Positions 46,027 to 53,964 of a stretch of 64,000 nt of DNA are shown piece by piece. The position numbers and the translations under genes were made by a program. The notes below the pieces were generated by a model that was not told where the DNA came from, did not search any database, and saw only the letters and a list, made by a program, of their open reading frames with translations. Source of the DNA: Sphingobium limneticum (GTDB taxonomy: Bacteria > Pseudomonadota > Alphaproteobacteria > Sphingomonadales > Sphingomonadaceae); assembly GCF_008710155.1 (NCBI RefSeq), contig NZ_VYPZ01000002.1:62001-126000 (forward strand). Direction: 5' to 3'. Position 1 is the stretch's first letter; each line of letters opens with the position of its first letter.

Positions 46027-48300
46027 TCAACTGAGTTCGATATTCCGTTCGACCGCCCATTGCGTCAGCCGCGCGCGAATGTCGACCGCGCCGCCATCCA
46101 GCATCTCGCGCATCAGCGCGCGCAATGATTCGGCATCCACCGCCCGGATCATCGCCTTGACCGGTCCCACCGACGCGGGCGTGATCGACAGGCGCCGGAT
46201 GCCCAGGCCGATCAGCGCCATCGCCTCCAGCGTGCGCCCGCCCATCTCGCCGCATACGCCAACCGGCACCTTATGGTCCTGACAGGTGCGCACCACCCGG
46301 TCCAGAAAGCGCAGGATAGCGATGCTCAACCAGTCGTACCGCTCGGCCAGCCGCGGATGCGCCCGATCGGCGGCAAACAGGAACTGGGTCAGGTCGTTGG
46401 TCCCGATCGACAGGAAATCCAGCTTGGGCAGCAACAGGTCCAGCACTTCGGCCAGCGCCGGCACTTCCAGCATCGCCCCATATTTCACCGCGATCGGCAG
46501 CTTCTTCTTCTGCGACACCAGCCATTCGCGCTGATGTTCCACCAGCGCGCGCGCCTGCTCATATTCCCATGGTTCCGACACCATCGGGAACATGATGTGC
46601 AGCATCTTGCCCGCCGCCGCCTCCAGCAGCGCGCGTGCCTGCGCCTTCATCAACCCGTCGCGGTCCAGCGCCAGCCGCAGTGCGCGCCAGCCCATCGCCG
46701 GATTATCCTCATGCTCGTCATCGTCGCGCTGCATATAGGGCAACGCCTTGTCCCCGCCGATATCGACGGTGCGGAAAATGACCGGCCGGTCGCCTGCCGC
46801 GTCCAGCACATCCTTGTAGAGCCGCTGCTGCTTTTCCCGCTGCGGCAGGGTGGCCGACACCAGAAACTGGAATTCCGTGCGGAACAGGCCGATGCCGTCC
46901 GCCCCCACCAGGTCCAGCGCCTGCGCATCCTCGCGCAGCCCGGCATTGACCATCAACTCGACCCGCTGCCCATCGGCGGTCACCGACGGCAGGTCGCGCA
47001 TCGCCGTAAATTCGGCCCGGCGCTTCTGCGTAACATGCAACTTGTTCTCGAACGCCTCTTCCATGTCGGCGGTCGGGCGGATCAGCAGCGCGTTCGCGCC
47101 CACATCCATCAGCACCAGATCGCCCTCCGTCACCAGATGGCGGATGTCGCGCACGCGCCCCAGCACCGGCACGCCCATGGCGCGCGCGACGATGGTGACA
47201 TGGGCGGTCAGCGACCCTTCCTCCAATATGACGCCCTTCAACCGGCGGCGGTCATATTCCAGCAGCTCGGCCGGGCCCAGGTTGCGCGCGATCAGGATCG
47301 CGTCCTGCCGCAACCCCATCTGCGCTGCCGTGCCCAATTGTCCCGACACGATGCGCAGCAGCCGGTTGGCCAGATCCTCCAGATCGTGCATCCGGTCGGA
47401 CAGCAACGGATCGTCGATCTGCCGCATCCGCATGCGCGTGCGCTGCTGCACCCGCTCGATCGCCGCTTCGGCGGTCAGGCCGCTGTCGATCGCCTCGTTG
47501 ATCCGCCGCGTCCACCCTTCGTCATAAGCGAACATCTTGTAGGTTTCCAAAACCTCCTGATGCTCGCCCTCCATGCCGAACTCGGCCGCACCGGTCATCC
47601 GGTCGATCTGTTCGCGCATCTTGGCAAAGGCGGAAAAGACGCGCTGCCGCTCCGCCTCCACATCCTCGGCCACCGTATGTTCGATATGCACGCGCGGCTG
47701 GTGGAACACGATATGCCCCCGTGCCATGCCCATCACCAGTTGCAGGCCGTGCAACATGCTGGTGCCGGTATCGGCAATCCGCGCGTCGGCCGGGCCGTCA
47801 TCGGCCAGTTCGGCGTTCGCGATCAGCTCCGACATCACCATGGCGACGGTCTGGAGCGCCTCGATCTCGACCTCTTCATATTTGCGCGGGTCGGCATGCT
47901 GCACGCACAGCACGCCGATGGCGCGCTCGCGCCGCACGATCGGCACGCCGGCAAAGCTGTGGAACAATTCTTCGCCGGTTTCCGGGCGATAGGAAAAATC
48001 GGGGTGCGACGCCGCCTCGTCCAGGTTCAGCGTCTCGACATTGGTGGCGATCAGGCCGACCAGGCCCTCCCCCATCGCCATGCGGGTGACATGCACCGCC
48101 TCCTGCTTCAGCCCGCGGGTCGCGAACAGTTCCAGCACGCCCTCACGCACCAGATAGATGGAGCAGACCTCGCTCGACAGCGACTCGCCGATAATCTCCA
48201 CCACCTTGTTCAGCTTGGCCTGGGCGCTGTTGCGCGCGGCCATGACCTCCTGCAATCGGATGAGGATCTGGCGAGCGGCGGCGGCGGGGGTGCTGGGCAT
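46027..48300 (-). CDS. ptsP: PTS-Ntr phosphoenolpyruvate-protein phosphotransferase
   Basis: EI-Ntr transfers phosphate from phosphoenolpyruvate to NPr in the nitrogen-regulatory PTS, which controls carbon/nitrogen and potassium responses. The 757-residue protein has the diagnostic N-terminal GAF domain (residues about 1-170), the phospho-histidine site GSLTAHVTIVARAMGVP near residue 368, and a C-terminal PEP-binding barrel with LFRTEFQFLV and GVCGEMGG. ATG 48300 begins directly at the GAF domain. NPr and EIIA are not in the window. Confidence 0.95.
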   Translation of the reverse strand: MPSTPAAAARQILIRLQEVMAARNSAQAKLNKVVEIIGESLSSEVCSIYLVREGVLELFATRGLKQEAVHVTRMAMGEGLVGLIATNVETLNLDEAASHPDFSYRPETGEELFHSFAGVPIVRRERAIGVLCVQHADPRKYEEVEIEALQTVAMVMSELIANAELADDGPADARIADTGTSMLHGLQLVMGMARGHIVFHQPRVHIEHTVAEDVEAERQRVFSAFAKMREQIDRMTGAAEFGMEGEHQEVLETYKMFAYDEGWTRRINEAIDSGLTAEAAIERVQQRTRMRMRQIDDPLLSDRMHDLEDLANRLLRIVSGQLGTAAQMGLRQDAILIARNLGPAELLEYDRRRLKGVILEEGSLTAHVTIVARAMGVPVLGRVRDIRHLVTEGDLVLMDVGANALLIRPTADMEEAFENKLHVTQKRRAEFTAMRDLPSVTADGQRVELMVNAGLREDAQALDLVGADGIGLFRTEFQFLVSATLPQREKQQRLYKDVLDAAGDRPVIFRTVDIGGDKALPYMQRDDDEHEDNPAMGWRALRLALDRDGLMKAQARALLEAAAGKMLHIMFPMVSEPWEYEQARALVEHQREWLVSQKKKLPIAVKYGAMLEVPALAEVLDLLLPKLDFLSIGTNDLTQFLFAADRAHPRLAERYDWLSIAILRFLDRVVRTCQDHKVPVGVCGEMGGRTLEAMALIGLGIRRLSITPASVGPVKAMIRAVDAESLRALMREMLDGGAVDIRARLTQWAVERNIELS

Positions 48301-48460
48301 TTCATTGCGCTATCAGATTGACGCACCGCTTTCCAAGGCGTTTCCTATGATCGGACCCGCAATATTGTTAAGCAGAGCTGATTTGCATGGCGGGAACAAT
48401 CTGTACATTCGTCCAGCAGGCTGAAAGCCCGCACGCGGGCATGGAGGGAGAAGAGGGATC

Positions 48461-49621
48461 ATGGCGACGCAACTCGAACCGGCAATGGAACAGGAACTGA
48501 TCGGACGCGGCTATTCGCGCCGTCAGATGGCAAAGGTCGCGGCGCTGCTGGGCGCCGGCGCGGCTGTCATCCGCATCACGGGCGCAGGCGCGCAACAGGC
48601 GGCCAAGGCAGTTGCCGGCGCCGTGCGCATCGGCGCCAACGAATGCTGGACCGGCCCCTTCCCCGTCGCGGCCGAAGCCGCGTTCAAGCTGGTGCAGGAA
48701 GGCAATCGCTACGAACCGGACAATGAACATCAAAAGCTGTTCGACGCCGTCGCCTCGGTCGAAGGTATTCCGGCCGACCGCGTCGTCGCCTGGCCCGGAT
48801 CGTCCGATCCGCTCAGCCGCGTCGCGATCGCCTATGCCTCGCCCACGCGCGGCATCGTCACCGCCGACCCTACCTATGAAGCCATCTGGCGCACCGCCGC
48901 CTGGCTCGGCGCCCCGGTCAAGAAAGTGCCGCTGACCAAGGATTACGCCCATGACGTAAAGGCGATGCTGGCGGCGGACCCCAATGCGGGCGTCTATTAT
49001 ATCTGCTCGCCCAACAACCCGACCGGCACCGTCACGCCGGTCGCCGACATCGAATGGCTGGCCAACAACAAGCCCAAGGATTCGATCCTGGTGGTGGACG
49101 AAGCCTATATCCACTGGGTCGATGGCCCCAACGCCGCAAAGCTCGCCGCCACCCGCGACGACGTGCTGATCCTGCGCACCTTCTCCAAATTGTTCGGCAT
49201 GGCCGGCATGCGCCTCGGCCTCACCTTCGCCTCGCCCACGCTCATGGAAAAGATGATGCGCTATGACGGCGGACAGGTGACCGGCATGCTGCCGATGACC
49301 GCCGTCGCCTGCGGCACCGTCTCGGTCGCGCAGGCCGACCTCATCAAGGCGCGCCGCGCCGAAATGAACGCCGCCCGCGAAAAATCGGTCAGCCATCTGA
49401 AGGCCAAGGGGATCAAGGTCATCCCCGGCAGCCAGGCGAACATGTTTATGGTCGACTGGGGCAAGAAGAGCGCCAAGGACATGCAGGCCGCCCTGCTCGC
49501 CGCCAATGTGCAGATCGGCCGCAACTGGCCGATCTGGCCCAATGTCTCGCGCGTGTCGGTCGGCTCGATGGCCGAAATGGAAGCCTTCAACGCCGCCGTC
49601 GACAAGGTGTGGAAGGCCTAA
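48461..49621 (+). CDS. HisC-like PLP aminotransferase with Tat-type leader, copy 1
   Basis: A 386-residue class I/II aminotransferase of the histidinol-phosphate-aminotransferase group. The PLP-binding aspartate region is ILVVDEAYIHW and the Schiff-base lysine is in RTFSKLFGMAGMRLGLTF; SPNNPTGT marks the pocket. Unlike a cytosolic HisC, it starts with about 20 polar residues, then SRRQMAKVAALLGAGAAV, a twin-arginine pattern with a hydrophobic stretch and an AQQA-type end. It is paired with a close paralogue 168 bases downstream. The function is unknown; HisC itself is normally cytoplasmic. The RBS is GAGGG. Confidence 0.85.
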   Translation: MATQLEPAMEQELIGRGYSRRQMAKVAALLGAGAAVIRITGAGAQQAAKAVAGAVRIGANECWTGPFPVAAEAAFKLVQEGNRYEPDNEHQKLFDAVASVEGIPADRVVAWPGSSDPLSRVAIAYASPTRGIVTADPTYEAIWRTAAWLGAPVKKVPLTKDYAHDVKAMLAADPNAGVYYICSPNNPTGTVTPVADIEWLANNKPKDSILVVDEAYIHWVDGPNAAKLAATRDDVLILRTFSKLFGMAGMRLGLTFASPTLMEKMMRYDGGQVTGMLPMTAVACGTVSVAQADLIKARRAEMNAAREKSVSHLKAKGIKVIPGSQANMFMVDWGKKSAKDMQAALLAANVQIGRNWPIWPNVSRVSVGSMAEMEAFNAAVDKVWKA

Positions 49622-49705
49622 CGCAACAGCATCCGGACAGCAGGACACCCCACTTTTCATTCATGTCGCCAGAGCGGTGCGACACTCCAGAAAAATTACA
49701 GAAAA

Positions 49706-49742
49706 GAAAGGGCGGCGCATTGCGGAAATGCGTCGCCCTTTC
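49706..49742 (+). terminator. Hairpin between the two aminotransferase genes
   Basis: A 16-bp stem with one G-T pair (arms 49706-49721 and 49727-49742), loop gcgga, 48 bases before the second gene's start. The tail (gtctttcccc) is only weakly T-rich, so it may be a partial terminator or attenuator. Confidence 0.55.
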
Positions 49743-49789
49743 GTCTTTCCCCATGACCACATTGTTTGCAGGACAAGGGGACGGACGAC

Positions 49790-50956
49790 ATGACCATGAT
49801 GCTGAACAAGGATGCCCAGGACGATCTGATAGAGCGCGGCTATTCGCGCCGCCAACTGGGTGAAGTCGCCGCGCTTTTGGGCGCCGGCGTCGCCGCCAGC
49901 TCGCTTCTGGGCGGCAGCGCCATGGCGCAGCAGCAGGCCGCCCGCGGCGTCAAGGGCGCGGTGCGCATCGGCTCCAACGAATGCTGGACCGGCCCCTTCC
50001 CCTCGGGCGTTCAGGCCGCGGCCGAAGCCGCTTCGTTCGGCAACTGGTACGACCCGGACAACTATAAGGGCGACCTGATCACCACCGTCGCCACGGTCGA
50101 AGGCATTCCCGAAGCGCAGGTCATGCCCTGGCCCGGTTCGGGCGGCCCGCTGGTCAGCATCGTGGCGGCCTATTGCTCGCCGACCAAGGGCCTGGTCACC
50201 GCCGACCCGACCTTCGAATCCGCATGGCGCACCGCCGACTACATGAAGGCGCCCATTGCCAAGGCGCCCCAGGCGATCGGCAAGGGTCATGACGTAAAGG
50301 CGATGCTGGCCGCCAATCCGAACGCGGGCCTCTATTATATCTGCACGCCCAACAACCCGACCGGCACCATCACGCCTTTGGCCGACATCAAGTGGCTGCT
50401 GGACAACAAGCCCGCCGACGCGATGCTGCTGGTGGACGAAGCCTATATCCACTTCTCCGAAGCACCCAGCGCCGCTTCGCTGATCGGCAACCGCAAGGAC
50501 ATCATTGTCATGCGGACCTTCTCGAAGCTGTTCGGCATGGCCGGCGTACGCCTCGGCCTCACCTTCGCCGATCCCGAAGTGCAAAAGCGCATTTCGCTCT
50601 TCGGCCCCTCGGCCGGCGGCCTGGCGATCACCGCCATGCACTGCGGCAATGCGGTGTACAAGGAAGCCGCCCTCATCAAGGCGCGCCGCAACGAAATGAT
50701 CGGCAACCGCGACGAAACGATCGCATGGCTGGCCAAGAAGGGCATCGAAGTACAGCCCGGCAGCCAGGCGAACATGTTCATGGTCAACTGGAAGAAGCCG
50801 GCCAAGGAAATGCAGGCCGCCCTGCTCGCCACCCCGGAAAAGGTACAGATCGGCCGCAACTGGCCCATCTGGCCCACCGTCTCGCGCGTAACCGTCGGCA
50901 GCGCCGACGACATGGCCAAATTCCGCGCGGCCGTGGACAAGGTCTACAAGGCGTAA
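49790..50956 (+). CDS. HisC-like PLP aminotransferase with Tat-type leader, copy 2
   Basis: A paralogue of the preceding gene, 388 residues from ATG 49790 (GGGGACGG six bases upstream). It keeps the same catalytic motifs: MLLVDEAYIHF, RTFSKLFGMAGVRLGLTF (Schiff-base lysine) and TPNNPTGT. Its leader has SRRQLGEVAALLGAGVAA followed by SAMAQQQAA, a plausible Tat signal with an AxA cleavage site. Both copies share the arrangement of n-region, twin arginine and mature start, which argues that export is real. The substrate is unknown. A terminator follows, so the two genes form one unit. Confidence 0.85.
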   Translation: MTMMLNKDAQDDLIERGYSRRQLGEVAALLGAGVAASSLLGGSAMAQQQAARGVKGAVRIGSNECWTGPFPSGVQAAAEAASFGNWYDPDNYKGDLITTVATVEGIPEAQVMPWPGSGGPLVSIVAAYCSPTKGLVTADPTFESAWRTADYMKAPIAKAPQAIGKGHDVKAMLAANPNAGLYYICTPNNPTGTITPLADIKWLLDNKPADAMLLVDEAYIHFSEAPSAASLIGNRKDIIVMRTFSKLFGMAGVRLGLTFADPEVQKRISLFGPSAGGLAITAMHCGNAVYKEAALIKARRNEMIGNRDETIAWLAKKGIEVQPGSQANMFMVNWKKPAKEMQAALLATPEKVQIGRNWPIWPTVSRVTVGSADDMAKFRAAVDKVYKA

Positions 50957-50978
50957 ACGGCTCCCACCGTCACGAATG

Positions 50979-51010
50979 AAAAGGCGTCCGGGCAACCGGG
51001 CGCCTTTTTT
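50979..51010 (+). terminator. Terminator after the aminotransferase pair
   Basis: A stem of 13 bp with one G-T pair (aaaaggcgtccgg at 50979-50991, complement at 50996-51008), loop gcaa, then a run of T to 51010. It lies 23 bases after the second aminotransferase stop. Confidence 0.88.
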
Positions 51011-51041
51011 GGTGGCGGTGGATGAAGGTGCGAAGAATATA

Positions 51042-51164
51042 ATCCCCGCCCGCCTGCGGGAGGGGCAGTGAGACTTACGCGCGCAGCGCGTTAGTCGCAG
51101 CGGGGTGGGCTATCACGATGTCCCGCCCACCCCCTAACCCCCTCCCGTAAACGGGAGGGGGAAC
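51042..51164. repeat. Large palindromic intergenic repeat, copy 3
   Basis: This begins ccccgcccgcctgcgggagg and ends taacccccctcccgt...ggga. Outer arms and inner hairpins are complementary; the middle has acgcgcgcagcgcgt. It is a divergent relative of copies 1 and 2 and, together with the next element, fills the gap before the LysR gene. Confidence 0.6.
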
Positions 51165-51189
51165 ATGTCTAATTCCTGCCGAGAACGCC

Positions 51190-51316
51190 TTATCCCTCTC
51201 CCCATGGGGGAGAGGGCTGCGCAGACTTGGCAGCTTGCTGCCTAGTCGGAGCTGGGTGAGGGGGAAGCAACCTCACGCGAATACAGCGCGATCGCGCCAA
51301 TTCCCCTCACCCAGCC
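51190..51316. repeat. Palindromic repeat (ctctccccatgggggaga type)
   Basis: The arms at about 51192-51212 (tatccctctccccatggggg) and 51300-51315 (ttcccctcacccag), with agctgggtgagggggaag (51249-51266) between, give inverted complements. The 3' end of the LysR gene (stop at 51307-51309) overlaps the right edge. Confidence 0.5.
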
Positions 51317-52158
51317 CGCGCGTCCAGCACCGCCACCATCGCCCGCCCCAGTTCCGCCAGCGGCCCATCACCCTCGCGCGCGTAGAGCGACACCCGCATC
51401 GGCGCGACCCCGCCCAGATCGGTTCGCCGCACCAGCTTCGCCCCGCCCACAGCCGCCAGCGGCAGCAGCGACACGCCCACCCCGGCCGCGACCGCCGCCA
51501 CCACGCTCTGCAAACTGCTCCCCGAAAAGGCCACGAACCAGCGCCGCCCCTCCCGCTCCAGCTGCGCGAACATCTGATCGCGATACAGCCCCCCTGCCGG
51601 AAAGCAGACCAGTGGCAACGCCTCTTCATCCACCACGCCCACACCCTCGGCCGCCGCGAACCAGCCCAAAGGCTCTGCAAAGGCCGCCCGACAATCCGCC
51701 CCGGTCTCGGCCTCCTTCACGACCACGATATCGAACTCCCCCTGCCGATATCGCTGCGCCAGGTCGCGGCTCAGCCCGGTCGTCGCGTCCAGCCTGATAT
51801 GCCGGTGCGCCCGCGCGAACCCGGCAAAGGCCTGCGCCATCGCCCCCGTCGCCAGATCCTCCGGCAGGCCGATGGAGATCGCCGCTGTCCCCGCCGGATC
51901 GCGCAGCAGCAGCGCGGCATCCTCATTCAGCAACAGTATCCGCCGCGCATGACCGATCAGCCGCTCACCCATCGCGGTCAGGCACACCGGTCGCGCCGAA
52001 CGGTCGACAAGCCTGTGCCCCGCCATCGCCTCCAGCCGGCCGATCTGCTGGCTGATGGTCGACTGGGTCATGTTCAGCCGCTCGGCCGCATGGGTGAAAT
52101 TGCCGCTATCGGCAATGGCGACAAGGCTGCGCAGCAGGCGGGGATCGAACATGGCCAT
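51307..52158 (-). CDS. LysR-family transcriptional regulator
   Basis: A 283-residue LysR-type regulator with an N-terminal winged helix (FDPRLLRSLVAIADSGNFTHAAERLNMTQSTISQQIGRLE) and a periplasmic-binding-protein-like effector domain from about residue 95. Start ATG 52158 or 52152 is likely; the frame continues to 52191 without homology. It is divergent from the exported amidohydrolase gene with a 97-base gap, the classic arrangement for a LysR protein controlling its neighbour. Its effector is unknown. Confidence 0.88.
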   Translation of the reverse strand: MAMFDPRLLRSLVAIADSGNFTHAAERLNMTQSTISQQIGRLEAMAGHRLVDRSARPVCLTAMGERLIGHARRILLLNEDAALLLRDPAGTAAISIGLPEDLATGAMAQAFAGFARAHRHIRLDATTGLSRDLAQRYRQGEFDIVVVKEAETGADCRAAFAEPLGWFAAAEGVGVVDEEALPLVCFPAGGLYRDQMFAQLEREGRRWFVAFSGSSLQSVVAAVAAGVGVSLLPLAAVGGAKLVRRTDLGGVAPMRVSLYAREGDGPLAELGRAMVAVLDARAG

Positions 52159-52255
52159 CATTATCGATGTGCATGCTATCCATTCCAACATCTAATTTGC
52201 GCATGGTGGTCAAGCAGCTAAAATCGCCTATCCCCTTTCGGAGCGCGGACCGAAG
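52159..52255. promoter_or_regulatory. Divergent promoter region, LysR/amidohydrolase
   Basis: 97 bases, AT-richer than the surroundings, between oppositely oriented starts. LysR boxes (T-N11-A) are likely here, but several weak candidates exist and I cannot choose one. Confidence 0.4.
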
Positions 52256-53716
52256 ATGAAGACCCTGCTGGCCACCACTTTGCCCCTGATCGCCCTCATC
52301 GCGTCTCCAGCGCCCGCACTGGCCGCACCCGCCCCGCAACAGGGCGACATGATCATCCGCCACGTCTCCGTCATCGACGTCGAGCATGGCCGCGCAAACC
52401 CGGATCAGGCCGTGGTCCTGCGCGGCCCGGATATCGTCGCCGTCGGCCCGGACAAGGCCATCGCCAAAAACTGGCAAGCCGCCGGCACGATCGAGGGCAA
52501 GGGCCGCTTCCTCATCCCCGCGCTCTGGGACATGCACGTCCATTTCGGCGGCGGCCCGGACCTGATCGAGGAGAATAAGGCGCTCCTCCCCCTCTATGTC
52601 GCCCATGGCATCACCACCATCCGCGACTGTTCGGGCGACCTGCCCGACAATGTCCTCCAATGGCGCCACGACATCGCCAGCGGCAGCCTGTTCGGCCCGC
52701 GCCTCCTCACCTCCGGCGCCAAGATCGAGGGGATCGCGCCTGTCTGGAAAGGTACGATCGAGGTCGGCAGCCAGGCCGATGTCGACGCCGCCATCACCCG
52801 CCTGCAACAGCGTGATCATGTCGACTTCGTGAAGATCACCGACAGCACGTTGAAGCCAGACCTGTTCCTCTACGCCGTTGCGCAGGCGAAGGCGCATGGC
52901 CTGCGCAGTTCGGGCCATATCCCGATGGCGCTGACGGTCGGCCAGGCGGTAGACGCCGGCATCAGTTCGATCGAGCATCTCGATTACGCCTATAAGGCCG
53001 GCGTCAGGCAAGAAGCCGCGATCGCCGCCGATTTCGCCGCCGGCCGCATCGACCGGGCGGAGGCCAGCCACCGCCTCGACACCGGCTTCGACAGCGCCAC
53101 CGCCATGGCCGCCTATCGCAATTTCGCCGCGAAGGGCGTGTTCGTCACCCCGACGCTGAACGGCAGCCGCATCATCACCTATCTCGACCGCGACACCCAC
53201 GCGAACGATCCCTATCTCGCCTATATCGGCCCGAAACTGCGCAAGACCTATGACTGGCGCATCCAGCGCGCCGCAGCGGCCGACGCCGCCGCCATCACCG
53301 CGCGCCACGATCATTTCGAACGCATGGCCGCCATATTGCCGCTGCTGCAAAAGGCGGGCGTCACGATCATCGCCGGCACCGACGCGGGCTTTTTGAACAG
53401 CTTCAACTATCCCGGCATCGGCCTGCATGACGAACTGTCCCTGTTCGTGAAAGAAGGCCTCACCCCCGCCCAGGCGCTCTCCGCCGCCACCCGCGCCGGC
53501 CCGGCTTGGTTCGGCCAGCTGGACCGCTATGGCAGCGTGGAGGCTGGCAAGGCCGCCGACCTCGTCCTGCTCGACCGCAATCCGTTGCAGGATATCGCAG
53601 CGACCCGCGCCATCGCCACCGTCGTCATGCGCGGCAAAAGCTACGACCGCGCCGCCCTTGACGCGATGCTCGCCGACACGAAGGCCAAGGTCGCGGATTG
53701 GAACAAGGCCCCCTGA
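52256..53716 (+). CDS. Exported amidohydrolase-family protein
   Basis: A 486-residue metal-dependent hydrolase of the imidazolonepropionase-like group, with a signal peptide (MKTLLATTLPLIALIASPAPALA). The amidohydrolase metal ligands are visible in WDMHVHFGG (H-x-H) near residue 95, SGHIP and SIEHL at mid-sequence, and AGTDAG near 380. Such exported amidohydrolases cleave amide or peptide bonds in the periplasm, including some prolidases and isoaspartyl peptidases; the substrate is unknown. GGACCGAAG lies before the ATG. It is divergent from a LysR gene, which may control it. Confidence 0.88.
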   Translation: MKTLLATTLPLIALIASPAPALAAPAPQQGDMIIRHVSVIDVEHGRANPDQAVVLRGPDIVAVGPDKAIAKNWQAAGTIEGKGRFLIPALWDMHVHFGGGPDLIEENKALLPLYVAHGITTIRDCSGDLPDNVLQWRHDIASGSLFGPRLLTSGAKIEGIAPVWKGTIEVGSQADVDAAITRLQQRDHVDFVKITDSTLKPDLFLYAVAQAKAHGLRSSGHIPMALTVGQAVDAGISSIEHLDYAYKAGVRQEAAIAADFAAGRIDRAEASHRLDTGFDSATAMAAYRNFAAKGVFVTPTLNGSRIITYLDRDTHANDPYLAYIGPKLRKTYDWRIQRAAAADAAAITARHDHFERMAAILPLLQKAGVTIIAGTDAGFLNSFNYPGIGLHDELSLFVKEGLTPAQALSAATRAGPAWFGQLDRYGSVEAGKAADLVLLDRNPLQDIAATRAIATVVMRGKSYDRAALDAMLADTKAKVADWNKAP

Positions 53717-53772
53717 CCCGCTGCCGTCTCGCGTCGTTCAGCACCGGGCCATGATTTGAACCGTGACGTTAT

Positions 53773-53838
53773 GTTCCCCGGCGCAGGCCGGGGTCCAGTG
53801 CCACGCAAGGGGCTGGACCCCAGCCTGCGCCGGGGAAC
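53773..53838. repeat. Palindromic repeat (gttccccggcgcaggccggg), long form 1
   Basis: 26-bp arms (53773-53798 and 53813-53838) that are complementary with one mismatch; each arm itself contains a short inner palindrome (ccccggcgcaggccgggg). It occupies the gap between the amidohydrolase and PL22-like genes. A second long form is at 60472-60539. Confidence 0.8.
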
Positions 53839-53964
53839 GCCAGATATGCGTCGATGTCTGCGCGCGATGCCATTGTCCGTGCCAAGCAAAATCCTATCCC
53901 TTCGATTGCCTAAATTTCCACCATGCGTTACCAAGTTCCACAGAATGGATGTGTGGAGACGATA

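Noticed and set aside
51042..51316. Dense repeats between the second aminotransferase and the LysR gene, first considered as a CRISPR-like array.
   Set aside because: The units are palindromic intergenic repeats of two related families, not equal direct repeats separated by similar-sized unique spacers, and no cas gene is present.
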